64,000 nucleotides of DNA from Mycobacterium shimoidei (GTDB taxonomy: Bacteria > Actinomycetota > Actinomycetes > Mycobacteriales > Mycobacteriaceae), in contig LQPU01000037.1 in NCBI GenBank assembly GCA_002101905.1, forward strand, positions 248,001 through 312,000. Reading direction: 5' to 3'. Of this stretch, positions 1 through 11,158 are shown one piece after another. Position numbers and translations under genes: made by a program. Numbering within the stretch: the stretch's first letter is position 1; the number at the start of each line of letters is the position of its first letter. A model generated the notes under the pieces. It was not told the DNA's origin. It searched no databases and saw nothing but the letters and a program-made list of their open reading frames with translations.

Positions 1-2
1 GT

Positions 3-1136
3 TCGCCATTTGCCTTGGCGTGTTTTGCCGGATGGCTGACGGCGGAGTTTCCGCCCCAGGTGCTGACCGGGCACGCGTTGTCAGGGGTGACCCCGCTGTC
101 GGTCGGTCGAAAGGCAACGACGTGGGCGGCGCAGCGGGCTGACCGCATCCTCGACGCGGCGCTGCAGGAATCCTTGGGCAGCAATTACCGCGACCTGGTG
201 TCGCATCCGCTGCCCGAAACGCCCGAGTGCGGCCGTCGCGGCGGATTGCTGCACGCCGCGGGGCATCGGCGCCGGTACGCGGCGCAGACTTCGGACATCT
301 CCTACGGGCCTGCGGGTCGCGACAACGTGCTGGACATCTGGCGCCTCCCGGACCAGCCGCAAGGGCGCCGGGCGCCGGTGCTGCTCCAAGTGCCGGGGGG
401 TGCGTGGACCGTCAACGGCAAACGGGGCCAGGCATATCCGCTGATGGGACGGATGGTCGAACTCGGCTGGATCTGCGTATCGATCGATTACCGCAAGAGT
501 CCGCGCAACGCCTGGCCGGCCCACATCGTCGATGTCAAGCGGGCGCTGGCCTGGGTCCGCGACAACATCGCCGATTACGGCGGGGACCCTGACTTCATCG
601 CGGTCACCGGCGGCTCGGCGGGCGCCCACCTGGCGTCGCTGGCCGCGCTGACCGCCAACGACCCGCGCCTGCAGCCCGGCTTCGAAGAAGCGGACACGAC
701 GGTCCAGGCGGCAGCTCCGTATTACGGCGTCTACGACTTGACCGATGCGTCGAAAATGCACGAATTGATGCGGCCATTCCTGGAGCACTTCGTGATGCAA
801 GAAACTTACGCCGATGATCCGGCGCTGTTCGAATCCGCGTCACCGATTTCGTACGCGCACAATGGCGCTCCGCCGTTTTTCGTGTTGCACGGCGAAAATG
901 ATTCGGTGATTCCGCGTGCACAGGCCCAAACCTTCTGCGCTGCGCTGCGTGAGGCTGGAGCGCGCACCGTCGGGTATGCCGAGCTGCCCAACGCCCACCA
1001 CGCGTTCGATATGGTCGGGACCGTCCGGTCGCGTCTTGCGGCTGATGCCGTCGCCGACTTTTTGGGCGTTGTCTACGGACGGTATCTCCGCTCGCACAGG
1101 CGAACTCTGCGCAAACGGGCCACGCCCGCGAGCTGA
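3..1136 (+). CDS. lipQ: LipQ-like carboxylesterase, alpha/beta hydrolase (5' end outside window)
   Basis: The frame is open to the window edge, so the N-terminus is missing; the first candidate start inside (TTG at 15) is probably not the real one. The protein has the BD-FAE/hormone-sensitive-lipase type hydrolase pattern: an oxyanion segment V-P-G-G-A-W, the nucleophile elbow G-G-S-A-G-A-H, an Asp in H-G-E-N-D-S-V, and the catalytic His in N-A-H-H-A-F. About 377 residues are visible, against roughly 420 for LipQ (Rv2485c) as I recall it. It probably hydrolyses short-chain carboxyl esters, but the substrate is unknown. The lipid acyltransferase genes that follow on the same strand match the M. 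tuberculosis neighbourhood, which supports the name. Confidence 0.8.
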   Translation, partial: SPFALACFAGWLTAEFPPQVLTGHALSGVTPLSVGRKATTWAAQRADRILDAALQESLGSNYRDLVSHPLPETPECGRRGGLLHAAGHRRRYAAQTSDISYGPAGRDNVLDIWRLPDQPQGRRAPVLLQVPGGAWTVNGKRGQAYPLMGRMVELGWICVSIDYRKSPRNAWPAHIVDVKRALAWVRDNIADYGGDPDFIAVTGGSAGAHLASLAALTANDPRLQPGFEEADTTVQAAAPYYGVYDLTDASKMHELMRPFLEHFVMQETYADDPALFESASPISYAHNGAPPFFVLHGENDSVIPRAQAQTFCAALREAGARTVGYAELPNAHHAFDMVGTVRSRLAADAVADFLGVVYGRYLRSHRRTLRKRATPAS

Positions 1137-1293
1137 GCCGGCGAATTCGGTCTGCCGCCAAAGTATTTCGTAAGGCATTCTTCCCGCGATCGGCTAATGC
1201 GTGGGGTTGATCCGTGGAATCGCTACCGTCGCCGCGACAACCGGACTAGCGTTGGATTGGCGATGTCAGGGCTGACCGGACGGGAGAAGGAAC

Positions 1294-2769
1294 GTGGCTG
1301 AGTCCGTCGACGCGGCTGGGTTGCCCGTCGAGCTGGGAGCGGTGGACTATTTGCTGCACCGCGGGGAGGCCAACCCGCGGACCCGCTCCGGCATCATGGC
1401 CCTGGAGATCCTCGACACCAGCCCGGATTGGGAGCGCTTCCGGACCCGATTCGAGAACGCGTCGCGTCGGGTGTTGCGGCTGCGGCAGAAAGTGGTGGTG
1501 CCGACCCTGCCGACGGCCGCGCCGCGCTGGGTGGTGGATCCGGACTTCAACCTGGACTTTCATGTGCGACGGATTCGCGTCGCCGAACCGGGCACCCTGC
1601 GGCAGGTGTTCGATCTGGCCGACGTGATGCTGCAGTCTCCCCTTGACATCGCCCGTCCGCTGTGGACGGCCACGCTCATCGAGGGCCTGGCTGACGGAAA
1701 AGCTGCGACGCTGCTGCACTTGAGCCACGCCGTCACCGACGGGGTGGGCAGTGTGGAGATGTTCTCCCAGATCTACGACCTGGAGCGCGATCCACCGGAG
1801 GGTCCGCCGCCGCCGCAACCGATTCCGCAGGATTTATCTCCCAACGATCTGATGCGCGAAGGCATCAATCACTTGCCGATGGCGGTCGCGGGCGGCGTGC
1901 GGGATGCGTTGTGGGGGGCGGCATCAGTGGTCGGGCGGGCGGTGGCGAGGCCCGCATCGGCGGTAGCCGGGGCGCTCAGCTATGCCCGATCCGGGGTTCG
2001 GGTGATAAGCCGGGCCGCCGAGCCCTCGCCGCTGCTGCGGCGCCGCAGCCTGGCCACCCGCACCGAGGCCATCGAAATCCCACTGGGCGATCTGCATCGC
2101 GCGGCCAAGGCCGGCGGCGGATCGATCAATGACGCCTACTTGGCCGGCCTTTGCGGGGCGTTGGGCCGCTACCACGAAGCACTCGGCGTGCCCATCGCCA
2201 CCCTGCCGATGGCGGTGCCGGTGAACTTGCGCGCTGAAGCCGACCCGGCCGGCGGCAACCGCTTCACCGGGGTCAACCTGGCCGCGCCGGTGGGTACCGC
2301 CGATCCGGTCGCCAGGATGCGCAAGATCCGCGCGCAGATGACCCAGCGCCGTGAGGAACCCGCGATGGACATCATCGGTTCGATCGCGCCGATATTGAGT
2401 GTCCTGCCATCACCGATTCTGGAAGCTATGACCGGTTCGGTCGTCGGCTCGGACGTGCAGGCCAGCAACGTGCCGGTCTACCAGGGAGACACATACCTCG
2501 CCGGAGCGAAAGTATTGCGCCAGTATGGTATTGGCCCACTGCCCGGCGTGGCGATGATGGTCGTACTGATATCGAGAGGTGGGTACTGCACGATCACCGC
2601 ACGCTATGACCACGCCGCCGTCCGACACCAAGGACTGTTCGCCCGCTGTCTGCTGGAGGGTTTTGACGAAATCCTTGCGCTGACGGGTGATCCCGAGCTG
2701 CACGCGGTGCCGGTGTCGTTCGACTCCGAGACCGCACAGTCTGCGGCCCACACGGGATTCGGCTCATGA
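1294..2769 (+). CDS. WS/DGAT family O-acyltransferase (Rv2484c type)
   Basis: A 491-residue wax ester synthase/diacylglycerol acyltransferase family protein, the class that moves acyl groups from acyl-CoA to diacylglycerol or alcohols. The N-terminal half carries the active-site block L-S-H-A-V-T-D-G near residues 145-152. The usual HHxxxDG motif has lost its first His to Ser, but the catalytic second His and the DG remain. A conserved A-V-P-V-N-L-R segment follows near residue 310. The GTG start is preceded by a purine-rich GGGAGAAGG. The stop overlaps plsC by 4 bases, so the two are probably co-translated. The length equals what I recall for Rv2484c. The acceptor substrate cannot be read from sequence. 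Confidence 0.9.
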   Translation: MAESVDAAGLPVELGAVDYLLHRGEANPRTRSGIMALEILDTSPDWERFRTRFENASRRVLRLRQKVVVPTLPTAAPRWVVDPDFNLDFHVRRIRVAEPGTLRQVFDLADVMLQSPLDIARPLWTATLIEGLADGKAATLLHLSHAVTDGVGSVEMFSQIYDLERDPPEGPPPPQPIPQDLSPNDLMREGINHLPMAVAGGVRDALWGAASVVGRAVARPASAVAGALSYARSGVRVISRAAEPSPLLRRRSLATRTEAIEIPLGDLHRAAKAGGGSINDAYLAGLCGALGRYHEALGVPIATLPMAVPVNLRAEADPAGGNRFTGVNLAAPVGTADPVARMRKIRAQMTQRREEPAMDIIGSIAPILSVLPSPILEAMTGSVVGSDVQASNVPVYQGDTYLAGAKVLRQYGIGPLPGVAMMVVLISRGGYCTITARYDHAAVRHQGLFARCLLEGFDEILALTGDPELHAVPVSFDSETAQSAAHTGFGS

Positions 2770-4397
2770 CCACCCGCGCACTGAACACGGAGAAGCCGCC
2801 TCGCGACCTTCGGCTGCCCGGGTCGGTGGCCGAGATCATGGCCAGCCCGCTCGGACCCAAGATCGGCGCGTTCTTCGATCTGGACGGAACCCTGGTCGCG
2901 GGGTTCACCGCCGTCATCCTCACCCAGGAACGTCTGCGGCGACGCGACATGGGCGTCGGCGAACTGATCAGCATGATTCAGGCCGGGCTGAATCACCGAC
3001 TCGGTCGCCTCGAATTCGAGCAGCTCATCGGCAAGGCCGCGCGGGCGCTGGCCGGACGCGCGCTGAGCGATCTCGAAGAAATCGGTGAGCGGCTGTTCCT
3101 GCAGCGGATCGAGTCGCGGATCTACCCGGAGATGCGTGAGCTGGTGCGTGCTCACCTGGCGCGAGGGCACACCGTGGTGCTCAGCTCGTCGGCGCTGACC
3201 ATCCAGGTCGAGCCGGTTGCCCGCTTTCTGGGCATCCTCAACACGCTGACCAACAGGTTCGAGACCGACGAGAATGGGATCCTCACCGGAGGGGTGGTCG
3301 CACCAATCCTGTGGGGCCCGGGCAAGGCGGCCGCGGTCCAGAAGTTCGCCGCCGAGCACGGTATCGACCTGAAAGACAGCTACTTCTACGCCGACGGCGA
3401 CGAGGACGTCGCCTTGATGCATTTGGTCGGCAATCCGCGGCCCACCAATCCGGAAGGCAAGATGGCCGCCGTCGCCCGTCGCCGTGGCTGGCCGATCCTG
3501 CGGTTCACCAGCCGCAGTGGCGGTGGTATCACCGCAGGACTGCGAACACTGGTCGGGGTCGGCTCGGTGGTCCCGGTCGCGGCCGGCGCGGTGGGTATCG
3601 GGCTGCTGACCCGCAGCCGTCGCCGCGGCGTGAACTTCTTCACTTCCACCTGGTCACAGCTGCTGCTGGCGGCAAGCGGTGTGCACCTCAATGTCGTCGG
3701 CGCCGAGAATCTGACCGCGCAGCGCCCGGCGGTCTTCATCTTCAACCACCGCAACCAGGCGGACCCGATCATCACCGCGGCGTTGGTGCGCGACAACTGG
3801 ATTGGCGTCGGAAAAAAGGAGTTGGCCAGCGATCCGATCACGGGCACGCTGGGCAAACTGCTGGACACCGTCTTCATCGACCGGGATGATTCGAAGGCTG
3901 CGGTGGAGGCGCTGCACGAGGTAGAGAAGCGCGCGAGGCGGGGCCTTTCGATCGTGATCGCCCCCGAGGGCACCCGGCTAGACACGACCACCGTCGGCCC
4001 GTTCAAAAAGGGCCCGTTCCGAATCGCGATGGCGGCCAAAATTCCTATCGTTCCCATCGTGATCCGCAACGCAGAGCTCGTCGCAGCGCGCAACTCCAGC
4101 ACGATGAACCCGGGCACAGTGGATGTCGCTGTGTTCCCGCCGATCTCGGTCAGCGATTGGACGCTTGACACCCTGCCGGAGCGGATCGCCGAGGTACGCC
4201 AACTGTATCTGGACACGTTGGCCGACTGGCCCGTCGACAAGCTGCCCGAAGCCGCCCTCTACACCAAGGTGACCAAGTCCGCGCCGCGCAAGCGCGCAAC
4301 AAAGTCCCCCAAAGCGTCGGCGAAGAAAGGTGCCGCGAAGAAAGCGGCCGCAAAGAAATCAGCCAAGTCCACATCTCGGCCCAAAGGACAATCGTGA
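2766..4397 (+). CDS. plsC: HAD phosphatase / 1-acyl-glycerol-3-phosphate acyltransferase fusion (PlsC)
   Basis: A 543-residue two-domain protein (Rv2483c type). Residues ~25-270 are a HAD-superfamily phosphatase of the SerB-like IB subfamily, with the catalytic F-F-D-L-D-G-T-L motif. Residues ~290-500 are a PlsC-type acyltransferase with N-H-R-N-Q-A-D (NHx4D) and P-E-G-T-R. It would make phosphatidic acid from lysophosphatidic acid at the membrane. The last ~40 residues are a Lys/Ala/Ser-rich tail with repeated A-K-K units. It overlaps the WS/DGAT gene by ATGA, and its TGA runs into the plsB start, so these genes form one phospholipid/neutral-lipid operon. Confidence 0.93.
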   Translation: MTTRALNTEKPPRDLRLPGSVAEIMASPLGPKIGAFFDLDGTLVAGFTAVILTQERLRRRDMGVGELISMIQAGLNHRLGRLEFEQLIGKAARALAGRALSDLEEIGERLFLQRIESRIYPEMRELVRAHLARGHTVVLSSSALTIQVEPVARFLGILNTLTNRFETDENGILTGGVVAPILWGPGKAAAVQKFAAEHGIDLKDSYFYADGDEDVALMHLVGNPRPTNPEGKMAAVARRRGWPILRFTSRSGGGITAGLRTLVGVGSVVPVAAGAVGIGLLTRSRRRGVNFFTSTWSQLLLAASGVHLNVVGAENLTAQRPAVFIFNHRNQADPIITAALVRDNWIGVGKKELASDPITGTLGKLLDTVFIDRDDSKAAVEALHEVEKRARRGLSIVIAPEGTRLDTTTVGPFKKGPFRIAMAAKIPIVPIVIRNAELVAARNSSTMNPGTVDVAVFPPISVSDWTLDTLPERIAEVRQLYLDTLADWPVDKLPEAALYTKVTKSAPRKRATKSPKASAKKGAAKKAAAKKSAKSTSRPKGQS

Positions 4398-6733
4398 TGA
4401 CCCGGGTAGCCGATATCGACACCTTCAGCACAGCCGACGACACCTTGGTGTTGACGTCGGTGTCCTCGGCGGTGGAAGCCGAGCTGCTCTCGCAGTGGCT
4501 CGACCAGCAGCGTGAGCGACACCCGGAGACCAAGATCGACGTGCTTCGGCTGCCCGCGCACGACGCTGAACCCGCGGCTTTGGCACAACTCGTCGAGCAG
4601 CTCGAAGTGGATGAGGACCGGTCGATCGTGCCGGTGCGGGTGTTCTGGCTGCCTGCTGCCGACGCGTCGGCCCTGCAGCAGCTGATGGCCCTGGTGCCGG
4701 GACGAAACCCTTACCAGCCCAGCGAACGTCAGCAACGGCGCATCCTGCGAAACGAACCGTCCCGCGCCCGGGTCGTGGCCGGCGAATCAGCCAAGGTCTC
4801 CGAACTCCGTCAGCAGTGGCGCGACACCACCGTCGGTGAAAACCCGCGCGATTTCGCGCACTTTGTCACCCGGCGTGCCATTTTGGCGATGGAACGCGCC
4901 GAGTACCGGATCCTCGGTCCCCAGTACAAATCGCCACGGCTGGTGAAGCCGGAAATCCTGGCGTCCGCACGATTTCGCGCTGGTCTGGAGAAGATCCCGG
5001 GCGCGACCGTCGAAGAAGCCGGCAAGATGCTCGACGAGCTGGCCACCGGCTGGAGCCGAGCCTCGGTCGACCTGGTTTCGGTGCTCGCCCGCGCGCTCAG
5101 CCGCGGATTCGACCGCGAGATCGACTATGACGAATACCAGGTCGCGGCAATGCGTACCGCGCTGGAGACCCATCCGGCGGTGCTGTTGTTCTCACACCGG
5201 TCGTACATCGACGGCGCAGTCATCCCGGTGGCAATGCAGGAAAACCGGTTGCCGCCGGTGCACGTATTCGCCGGGATCAACCTGTCCTTCGGGCTGATGG
5301 GACCACTGTTGCGCCGTTCGGGCGTGATCTTCATTCGCCGCAACATTGCTGGTAACGCGCTGTACAAGTACGTCCTGCGCGAATTCGTCGGCTACATCGT
5401 CGAGAAGCGTTTCAACTTGAGCTGGTCCATCGAGGGCACCCGATCGCGGACCGGAAAGATGTTGCCGCCCAAGCTCGGTCTGATGAGCTATGTGGCCGAT
5501 GCCTATTTGGATGGCCGCAGCGATGACATCCTGCTGCAGCCGGTGTCGATCAGCTTCGATCAATTGCACGAAACCACCGAGTATGCCGCCTACGCCCGGG
5601 GCGGTGAGAAGACGCCAGAGGGTTTCGGCTGGCTGTATCGATTCATCAAGGCCCAGGGCGAGCGTAGTTACGGCAAGATCTATGTGCGCTTTCCCGAAGC
5701 CGTCTCGATGCGCCAGCATCTCGGACCGCCGCACGGCCCGATCGCGACCGATGAGGCTGCCAAACGGCTTGCCCTGCAAAAGATGTCGTTCGAAGTGGCG
5801 TGGAGGATTCTGCGGGCCACACCGGTGAACGCCACCGGTCTGGTGTCGGCGCTGCTGCTGACCACCCACGGCACCGCGTTGACGTTGGGCCAACTGCAGC
5901 ACACCCTGCAGGACTCACTGGACTATCTGGAACGTAAACAAACTCCCATGTCCACCAGCGCGCTGCGACTGCGTACACCCGAAGGTGTCCGGGCGGCGGT
6001 CGATGCGCTGTCCAATGGCCACCCGGTCACCCGCGTCGACGGCGGGCGCGAACCGGTATGGCGTATCGCGCCGGAAGACGAACACACTGCGGCGTTTTAC
6101 CGCAACTCGGTTATCCACGCCTTCTTGGAGACCTCGATCGTCGAACTGGCGTTGGCTCATGCGGGTCACACCGATCACGACCGGGTCGAGGCGTTCTGGG
6201 CGCAGGCCATGCGGCTGCGCGATCTGCTGAAGTTCGACTTCTACTTCGCCGATTCGGCGGCGTTCCGGGAAAACATTGCCGAAGAGATGGCCTGGCACCA
6301 GGATTGGGAAGCCCAGGTCGCTGCCGGCAGTGCGGAGATCGACGCGATGCTCTACGCGAAGCGACCGCTGATGTCGGATGCGATGCTGCGGGTGTTTTTC
6401 GAGGCCTACGAGATCGTCGCCGATGTGTTGCGCGACGCCCCGGCGGAAATCGGCGAGAAGGAACTGACCCAACTGGCCCTCGGCGTGGGTCGCCAGTACG
6501 CCGCGCAGGGCCGGGTCAGCAGTAGCGAGCCGGTGTCCACCCTGCTGTTCGCAACCGCTCGCCAAGTCGCCGCCGACCAACACTTGCTCGAGCCCGCACC
6601 GGATTTGGCCGAACGCAGGATGGCGTTCCGCCGCGAGCTCCGCAGTATCCTGCGTGACTTTGATCACGTCGCCAAGATCGCCCGCGATCAATTCGTCGCA
6701 CGGGAGATTGAGGCGCGCCGGGCTGCGGGGTAG
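4397..6733 (+). CDS. plsB: Glycerol-3-phosphate 1-O-acyltransferase (PlsB2)
   Basis: A ~778-residue PlsB-type enzyme that acylates sn-glycerol-3-phosphate, the step before PlsC. The catalytic F-S-H-R-S-Y-I-D (HX4D), the F-I-R-R block and [11 protein letters not shown] are clear in the central region (about residues 275-360). The length matches Rv2482c (about 789). The ATG at 4397 overlaps the plsC TGA by one base; a GTG one codon upstream (4394) is an alternative start. Adjacent PlsB and PlsC make this a phosphatidic-acid synthesis unit. Helical N- and C-terminal regions flank the catalytic part. Confidence 0.95.
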   Translation: MTRVADIDTFSTADDTLVLTSVSSAVEAELLSQWLDQQRERHPETKIDVLRLPAHDAEPAALAQLVEQLEVDEDRSIVPVRVFWLPAADASALQQLMALVPGRNPYQPSERQQRRILRNEPSRARVVAGESAKVSELRQQWRDTTVGENPRDFAHFVTRRAILAMERAEYRILGPQYKSPRLVKPEILASARFRAGLEKIPGATVEEAGKMLDELATGWSRASVDLVSVLARALSRGFDREIDYDEYQVAAMRTALETHPAVLLFSHRSYIDGAVIPVAMQENRLPPVHVFAGINLSFGLMGPLLRRSGVIFIRRNIAGNALYKYVLREFVGYIVEKRFNLSWSIEGTRSRTGKMLPPKLGLMSYVADAYLDGRSDDILLQPVSISFDQLHETTEYAAYARGGEKTPEGFGWLYRFIKAQGERSYGKIYVRFPEAVSMRQHLGPPHGPIATDEAAKRLALQKMSFEVAWRILRATPVNATGLVSALLLTTHGTALTLGQLQHTLQDSLDYLERKQTPMSTSALRLRTPEGVRAAVDALSNGHPVTRVDGGREPVWRIAPEDEHTAAFYRNSVIHAFLETSIVELALAHAGHTDHDRVEAFWAQAMRLRDLLKFDFYFADSAAFRENIAEEMAWHQDWEAQVAAGSAEIDAMLYAKRPLMSDAMLRVFFEAYEIVADVLRDAPAEIGEKELTQLALGVGRQYAAQGRVSSSEPVSTLLFATARQVAADQHLLEPAPDLAERRMAFRRELRSILRDFDHVAKIARDQFVAREIEARRAAG

Positions 6734-6753
6734 CAGCGCCATACGCTGTGCAT

Positions 6754-8751
6754 GTGAGTGCTCGACGGCGGGTGGTGGCGTGGCCGCCGCTGATCGGTGT
6801 AGCGGCGCTGGCCGGGGGCACCGCCGCCGGAATCGCGGCGCTGTCGATCGCCGATGCGCTGACCGCCACCGGGCTGCCTGACCCGGGACCGGCGACCACC
6901 CTGGGTCTACCGTTTGTGCGGGCCGTCGGCGAAGTCGCCGCGGTGGTCGCCGTCGGATCGTTCCTGTTCGCCGCGTTCTTTGTGCCGCCGCAGGCGAATG
7001 GCGTGCTCGACGTCGCCGGCTATCGCGCCCTGCGGCTCGGTGCTGCAGCTTCCGCGTGGTGGGCACTGTGCGCCGCGCTGCTGGTCCCGCTCACCATTTC
7101 CGATGTCTCAGGTCAGCCGGTCAGCGCCCACCTCAACCCCGTGGACCTCTGGTCGCTGGCGAGTTTGATCAATACCGCGTCCGCGTGGCGGTGGACCGCC
7201 ATTTTGGCGGCTACGGTCATGGTCGCGGCATTAGCGATACTGCGCTGGTCGTGGACGCCGCTGCTGCTGGCGGGCGCACTGATCACCCTCGTTCCGCTGG
7301 GCCTGACCGGGCATTCATCTGCCGGTGGTTCGCACGATCTGGCTACCAACAGCCTGCTGATCCACCTTGTCGCCGCGAGCTTGTGGGCCGGTGGACTGCT
7401 GGTCCTGCTGGTTCACGCGCTGGGCCGGACCGACCACGCCGACCTGGCAGCGCGGCGGTTTTCCGCCCTCGCGCTGTGGTGTTTCGTCGCGATGGCGTGC
7501 AGCGGCGTCGTCAACGCCTTGGTACGGGTCACTCCCGCGGATTTGTTGGGCACCGGCTACGGGTGGTTGGTGATCGCCAAGTTCGTCGCGCTGTGTCTGC
7601 TCGGCGTCATTGGCTGGCGCCAGCGTCGCACGGCCGTCGTTGCGCTGCAAGCAAATCCGGGTGAGCCTCGCCTGTTGATCCGGCTGGCACTGATCGAGGC
7701 GGCGGTGTTCGGCGTTACCTTCGGCATCGCGGTTGGGCTGGGCCGGACGCCACCACCGCCTCCGCCGATAGCGAATCCCTCGATACCCGAGGTGGCGATC
7801 GGCTACGACTTGGCCGGGCCGCCTACCGCAGCGCGGATCTTGTTCGATTGGCGCTTCGACCTGATCTTCGGCACCGCGGCGATCGTGTTGGCGGCGCTGT
7901 ATATCGCCGGGATGCTGCGACTGCGCCGCCGCGGTGACAGTTGGCCGCCGGGTCGGACGGTGTCTTGGTTGCTCGGCTGCCTGACGGTGCTGTTCGCGAC
8001 GTCATCGGGGGTGGGCCGATACATGCCGGCCATGTTCAGCATGCACATGGTCGCCCACATGCTGCTGTCGATGCTGGCACCGATCCTGTTGGTGCTCGGC
8101 GCCCCGGTCAGCCTGGCGCTGCGAGCGTTGCCGGTCGCCGGCCGCGGTGAGCCTCCGGGCATGCGGGAGTGGCTGCTGGCGGGACTGCACAGCCGGCTGT
8201 CTCGGTTTTTGACCCACCCGATCGTCGCCACCGCGCTGTTTGTCGCGGGGTTCTACGGGTTGTACTTCAGCGGCATTTTCAACGCCGCCGCGAGCAGTCA
8301 TCTGGGCCATGTCGCGATGAACGTGCACTTCTTGCTCAGCGGTTACCTGTTCTATTGGGTGGTGATCGGCATCGACCCGACGCCGCGGCCGATCCCGCCG
8401 CTGGCCAAGGCCGCCGTCCTCTTCGCGTCGTTGCCCTTGCACGCTTTCTTCGGAGTTGTGCTGATGGGAACCCGAGAGGTTCTCGGGATGAGCTTTTACC
8501 GGTCGCTGCAGCTGAGCTGGCACACCGATCTGCTGGGTGACCAGCGACTCGGCGGTGGAATCGCGTGGGCGGCGGGTGAAATTCCGCTGGTGATTGTCAT
8601 GATCGCGTTGCTGGTGCAGTGGCGTCGCAGCGAGGAGCGGACCGCCCGGCGGCTAGATCGCGCCGCCGAGCGCGACGACGACGCCGAACTGGCCGCCTAC
8701 AACGCGATGCTGGCCGAGCTGGCCCGACGCGACGCTTCCGGGCAGCGCTAG
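6754..8751 (+). CDS. CopD / CtaG fusion: copper transport and cytochrome c oxidase assembly membrane protein
   Basis: A ~665-residue polytopic membrane protein. The N-terminal half resembles CopD (multiple hydrophobic helices, with H-S-S-A-G-G-S-H around residue 190). The C-terminal half (from ~residue 400) is a caa3-type CtaG domain with the Met/His-rich M-H-M-V-A-H-M-L-L motif, followed by L-G-A-P. It probably moves or holds copper for cytochrome oxidase assembly. A -10-like TACGCT at 6742-6747 sits 7 bases before GTG 6754, which suggests a leaderless transcript starting there; GTG 6748 is the other possible start. In M. tuberculosis the homologue I recall (Rv0102) is elsewhere, so the location is a local difference. 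The C-terminal tail is charged. Confidence 0.88.
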   Translation: MSARRRVVAWPPLIGVAALAGGTAAGIAALSIADALTATGLPDPGPATTLGLPFVRAVGEVAAVVAVGSFLFAAFFVPPQANGVLDVAGYRALRLGAAASAWWALCAALLVPLTISDVSGQPVSAHLNPVDLWSLASLINTASAWRWTAILAATVMVAALAILRWSWTPLLLAGALITLVPLGLTGHSSAGGSHDLATNSLLIHLVAASLWAGGLLVLLVHALGRTDHADLAARRFSALALWCFVAMACSGVVNALVRVTPADLLGTGYGWLVIAKFVALCLLGVIGWRQRRTAVVALQANPGEPRLLIRLALIEAAVFGVTFGIAVGLGRTPPPPPPIANPSIPEVAIGYDLAGPPTAARILFDWRFDLIFGTAAIVLAALYIAGMLRLRRRGDSWPPGRTVSWLLGCLTVLFATSSGVGRYMPAMFSMHMVAHMLLSMLAPILLVLGAPVSLALRALPVAGRGEPPGMREWLLAGLHSRLSRFLTHPIVATALFVAGFYGLYFSGIFNAAASSHLGHVAMNVHFLLSGYLFYWVVIGIDPTPRPIPPLAKAAVLFASLPLHAFFGVVLMGTREVLGMSFYRSLQLSWHTDLLGDQRLGGGIAWAAGEIPLVIVMIALLVQWRRSEERTARRLDRAAERDDDAELAAYNAMLAELARRDASGQR

Positions 8752-8905
8752 CTGACTGCTGTTTCGCGGCGAAGCCCTTTAACCACAGTCACCGCTTAAT
8801 CCACAGGTCCGTCTTGTCACAAGCGTTGACCGCCGCGGTTGTCGGTGTTGCCGGCCTGACTGGATCCACAACTGCTACACGACCGCTACACGAAAGGGAT
8901 GAGCA

Positions 8906-9358
8906 ATGTTCGAAACACCGATAGCCGTGGTCGGCAATATCGTCAACGACCCGATCCGCCGCCAAGTCGGCGATCAGGAGGTGATGAAGTTCCGCGTCGC
9001 CAGCAATTCGCGCCGTCGTAGCCCCGACGGCACCTGGGAACCCGGCAATTCGCTGTTCGTCAGCGTCAACTGCTGGGGCCGGCTGGTCTCCGGTGTGGGC
9101 GCCTCGTTGCGCAAGGGCTCGGCGGTGATCGTCGTGGGGCACGTCTACACCAGTGAGTACGACGATCGCGACGGCAATCGGCGCTCGGCGGTGGAGATCC
9201 GGGCCAGCGCTGTGGGTCCGGACCTGTCGCGTTGCCATGCTCGGATCGAAAAGACAGTTCCGGTGGACGCGGAGACCGTGACGGCGCCCACTGCCGAACC
9301 TGCGGGCGATACCGACGAGGTCCAGCCGGCGGAAACCGGGCTGCCGATCTCGGCTTAA
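8906..9358 (+). CDS. ssb: Single-stranded DNA-binding protein paralogue (SsbB type)
   Basis: A 150-residue OB-fold SSB (Rv2478c type). The N-terminal ~110 residues show the family pattern: a V-V-G-N-I start, K-F-R-V-A-S-N-S, a W at the end of the wrapping strand, N-C-W-G-R-L and G-H-V-Y-T. The C-terminal tail is short and lacks the acidic D-D-I-P-F tip that canonical SSB uses to recruit repair partners, so this is the paralogue rather than the replicative SSB. The ATG is preceded by GAAAGGGA. It binds ssDNA; a role in recombination or competence-like repair is only inferred. Confidence 0.9.
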   Translation: MFETPIAVVGNIVNDPIRRQVGDQEVMKFRVASNSRRRSPDGTWEPGNSLFVSVNCWGRLVSGVGASLRKGSAVIVVGHVYTSEYDDRDGNRRSAVEIRASAVGPDLSRCHARIEKTVPVDAETVTAPTAEPAGDTDEVQPAETGLPISA

Positions 9359-9428
9359 AAAGCGGTGCTGCAGCGTTTGCCTAGGATGGTCGGCGAGCAT
9401 GGCAAGACCAGGGAGGTAACACCGCTGC

Positions 9429-11105
<1,677 letters not shown>

Positions 11106-11158
11106 GGTCAGGCATACCAGCCGGCGCTGGTACGCGTGCATAGTCAGGAGCAGTCGGG

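Noticed and set aside
8780..8880. TTAATCCACAG, TTTAACCACAG and GGATCCACAAC as DnaA boxes or an origin
   Set aside because: None matches the TTGTCCACA consensus fully, spacing is irregular, and no dnaA/dnaN gene is near.
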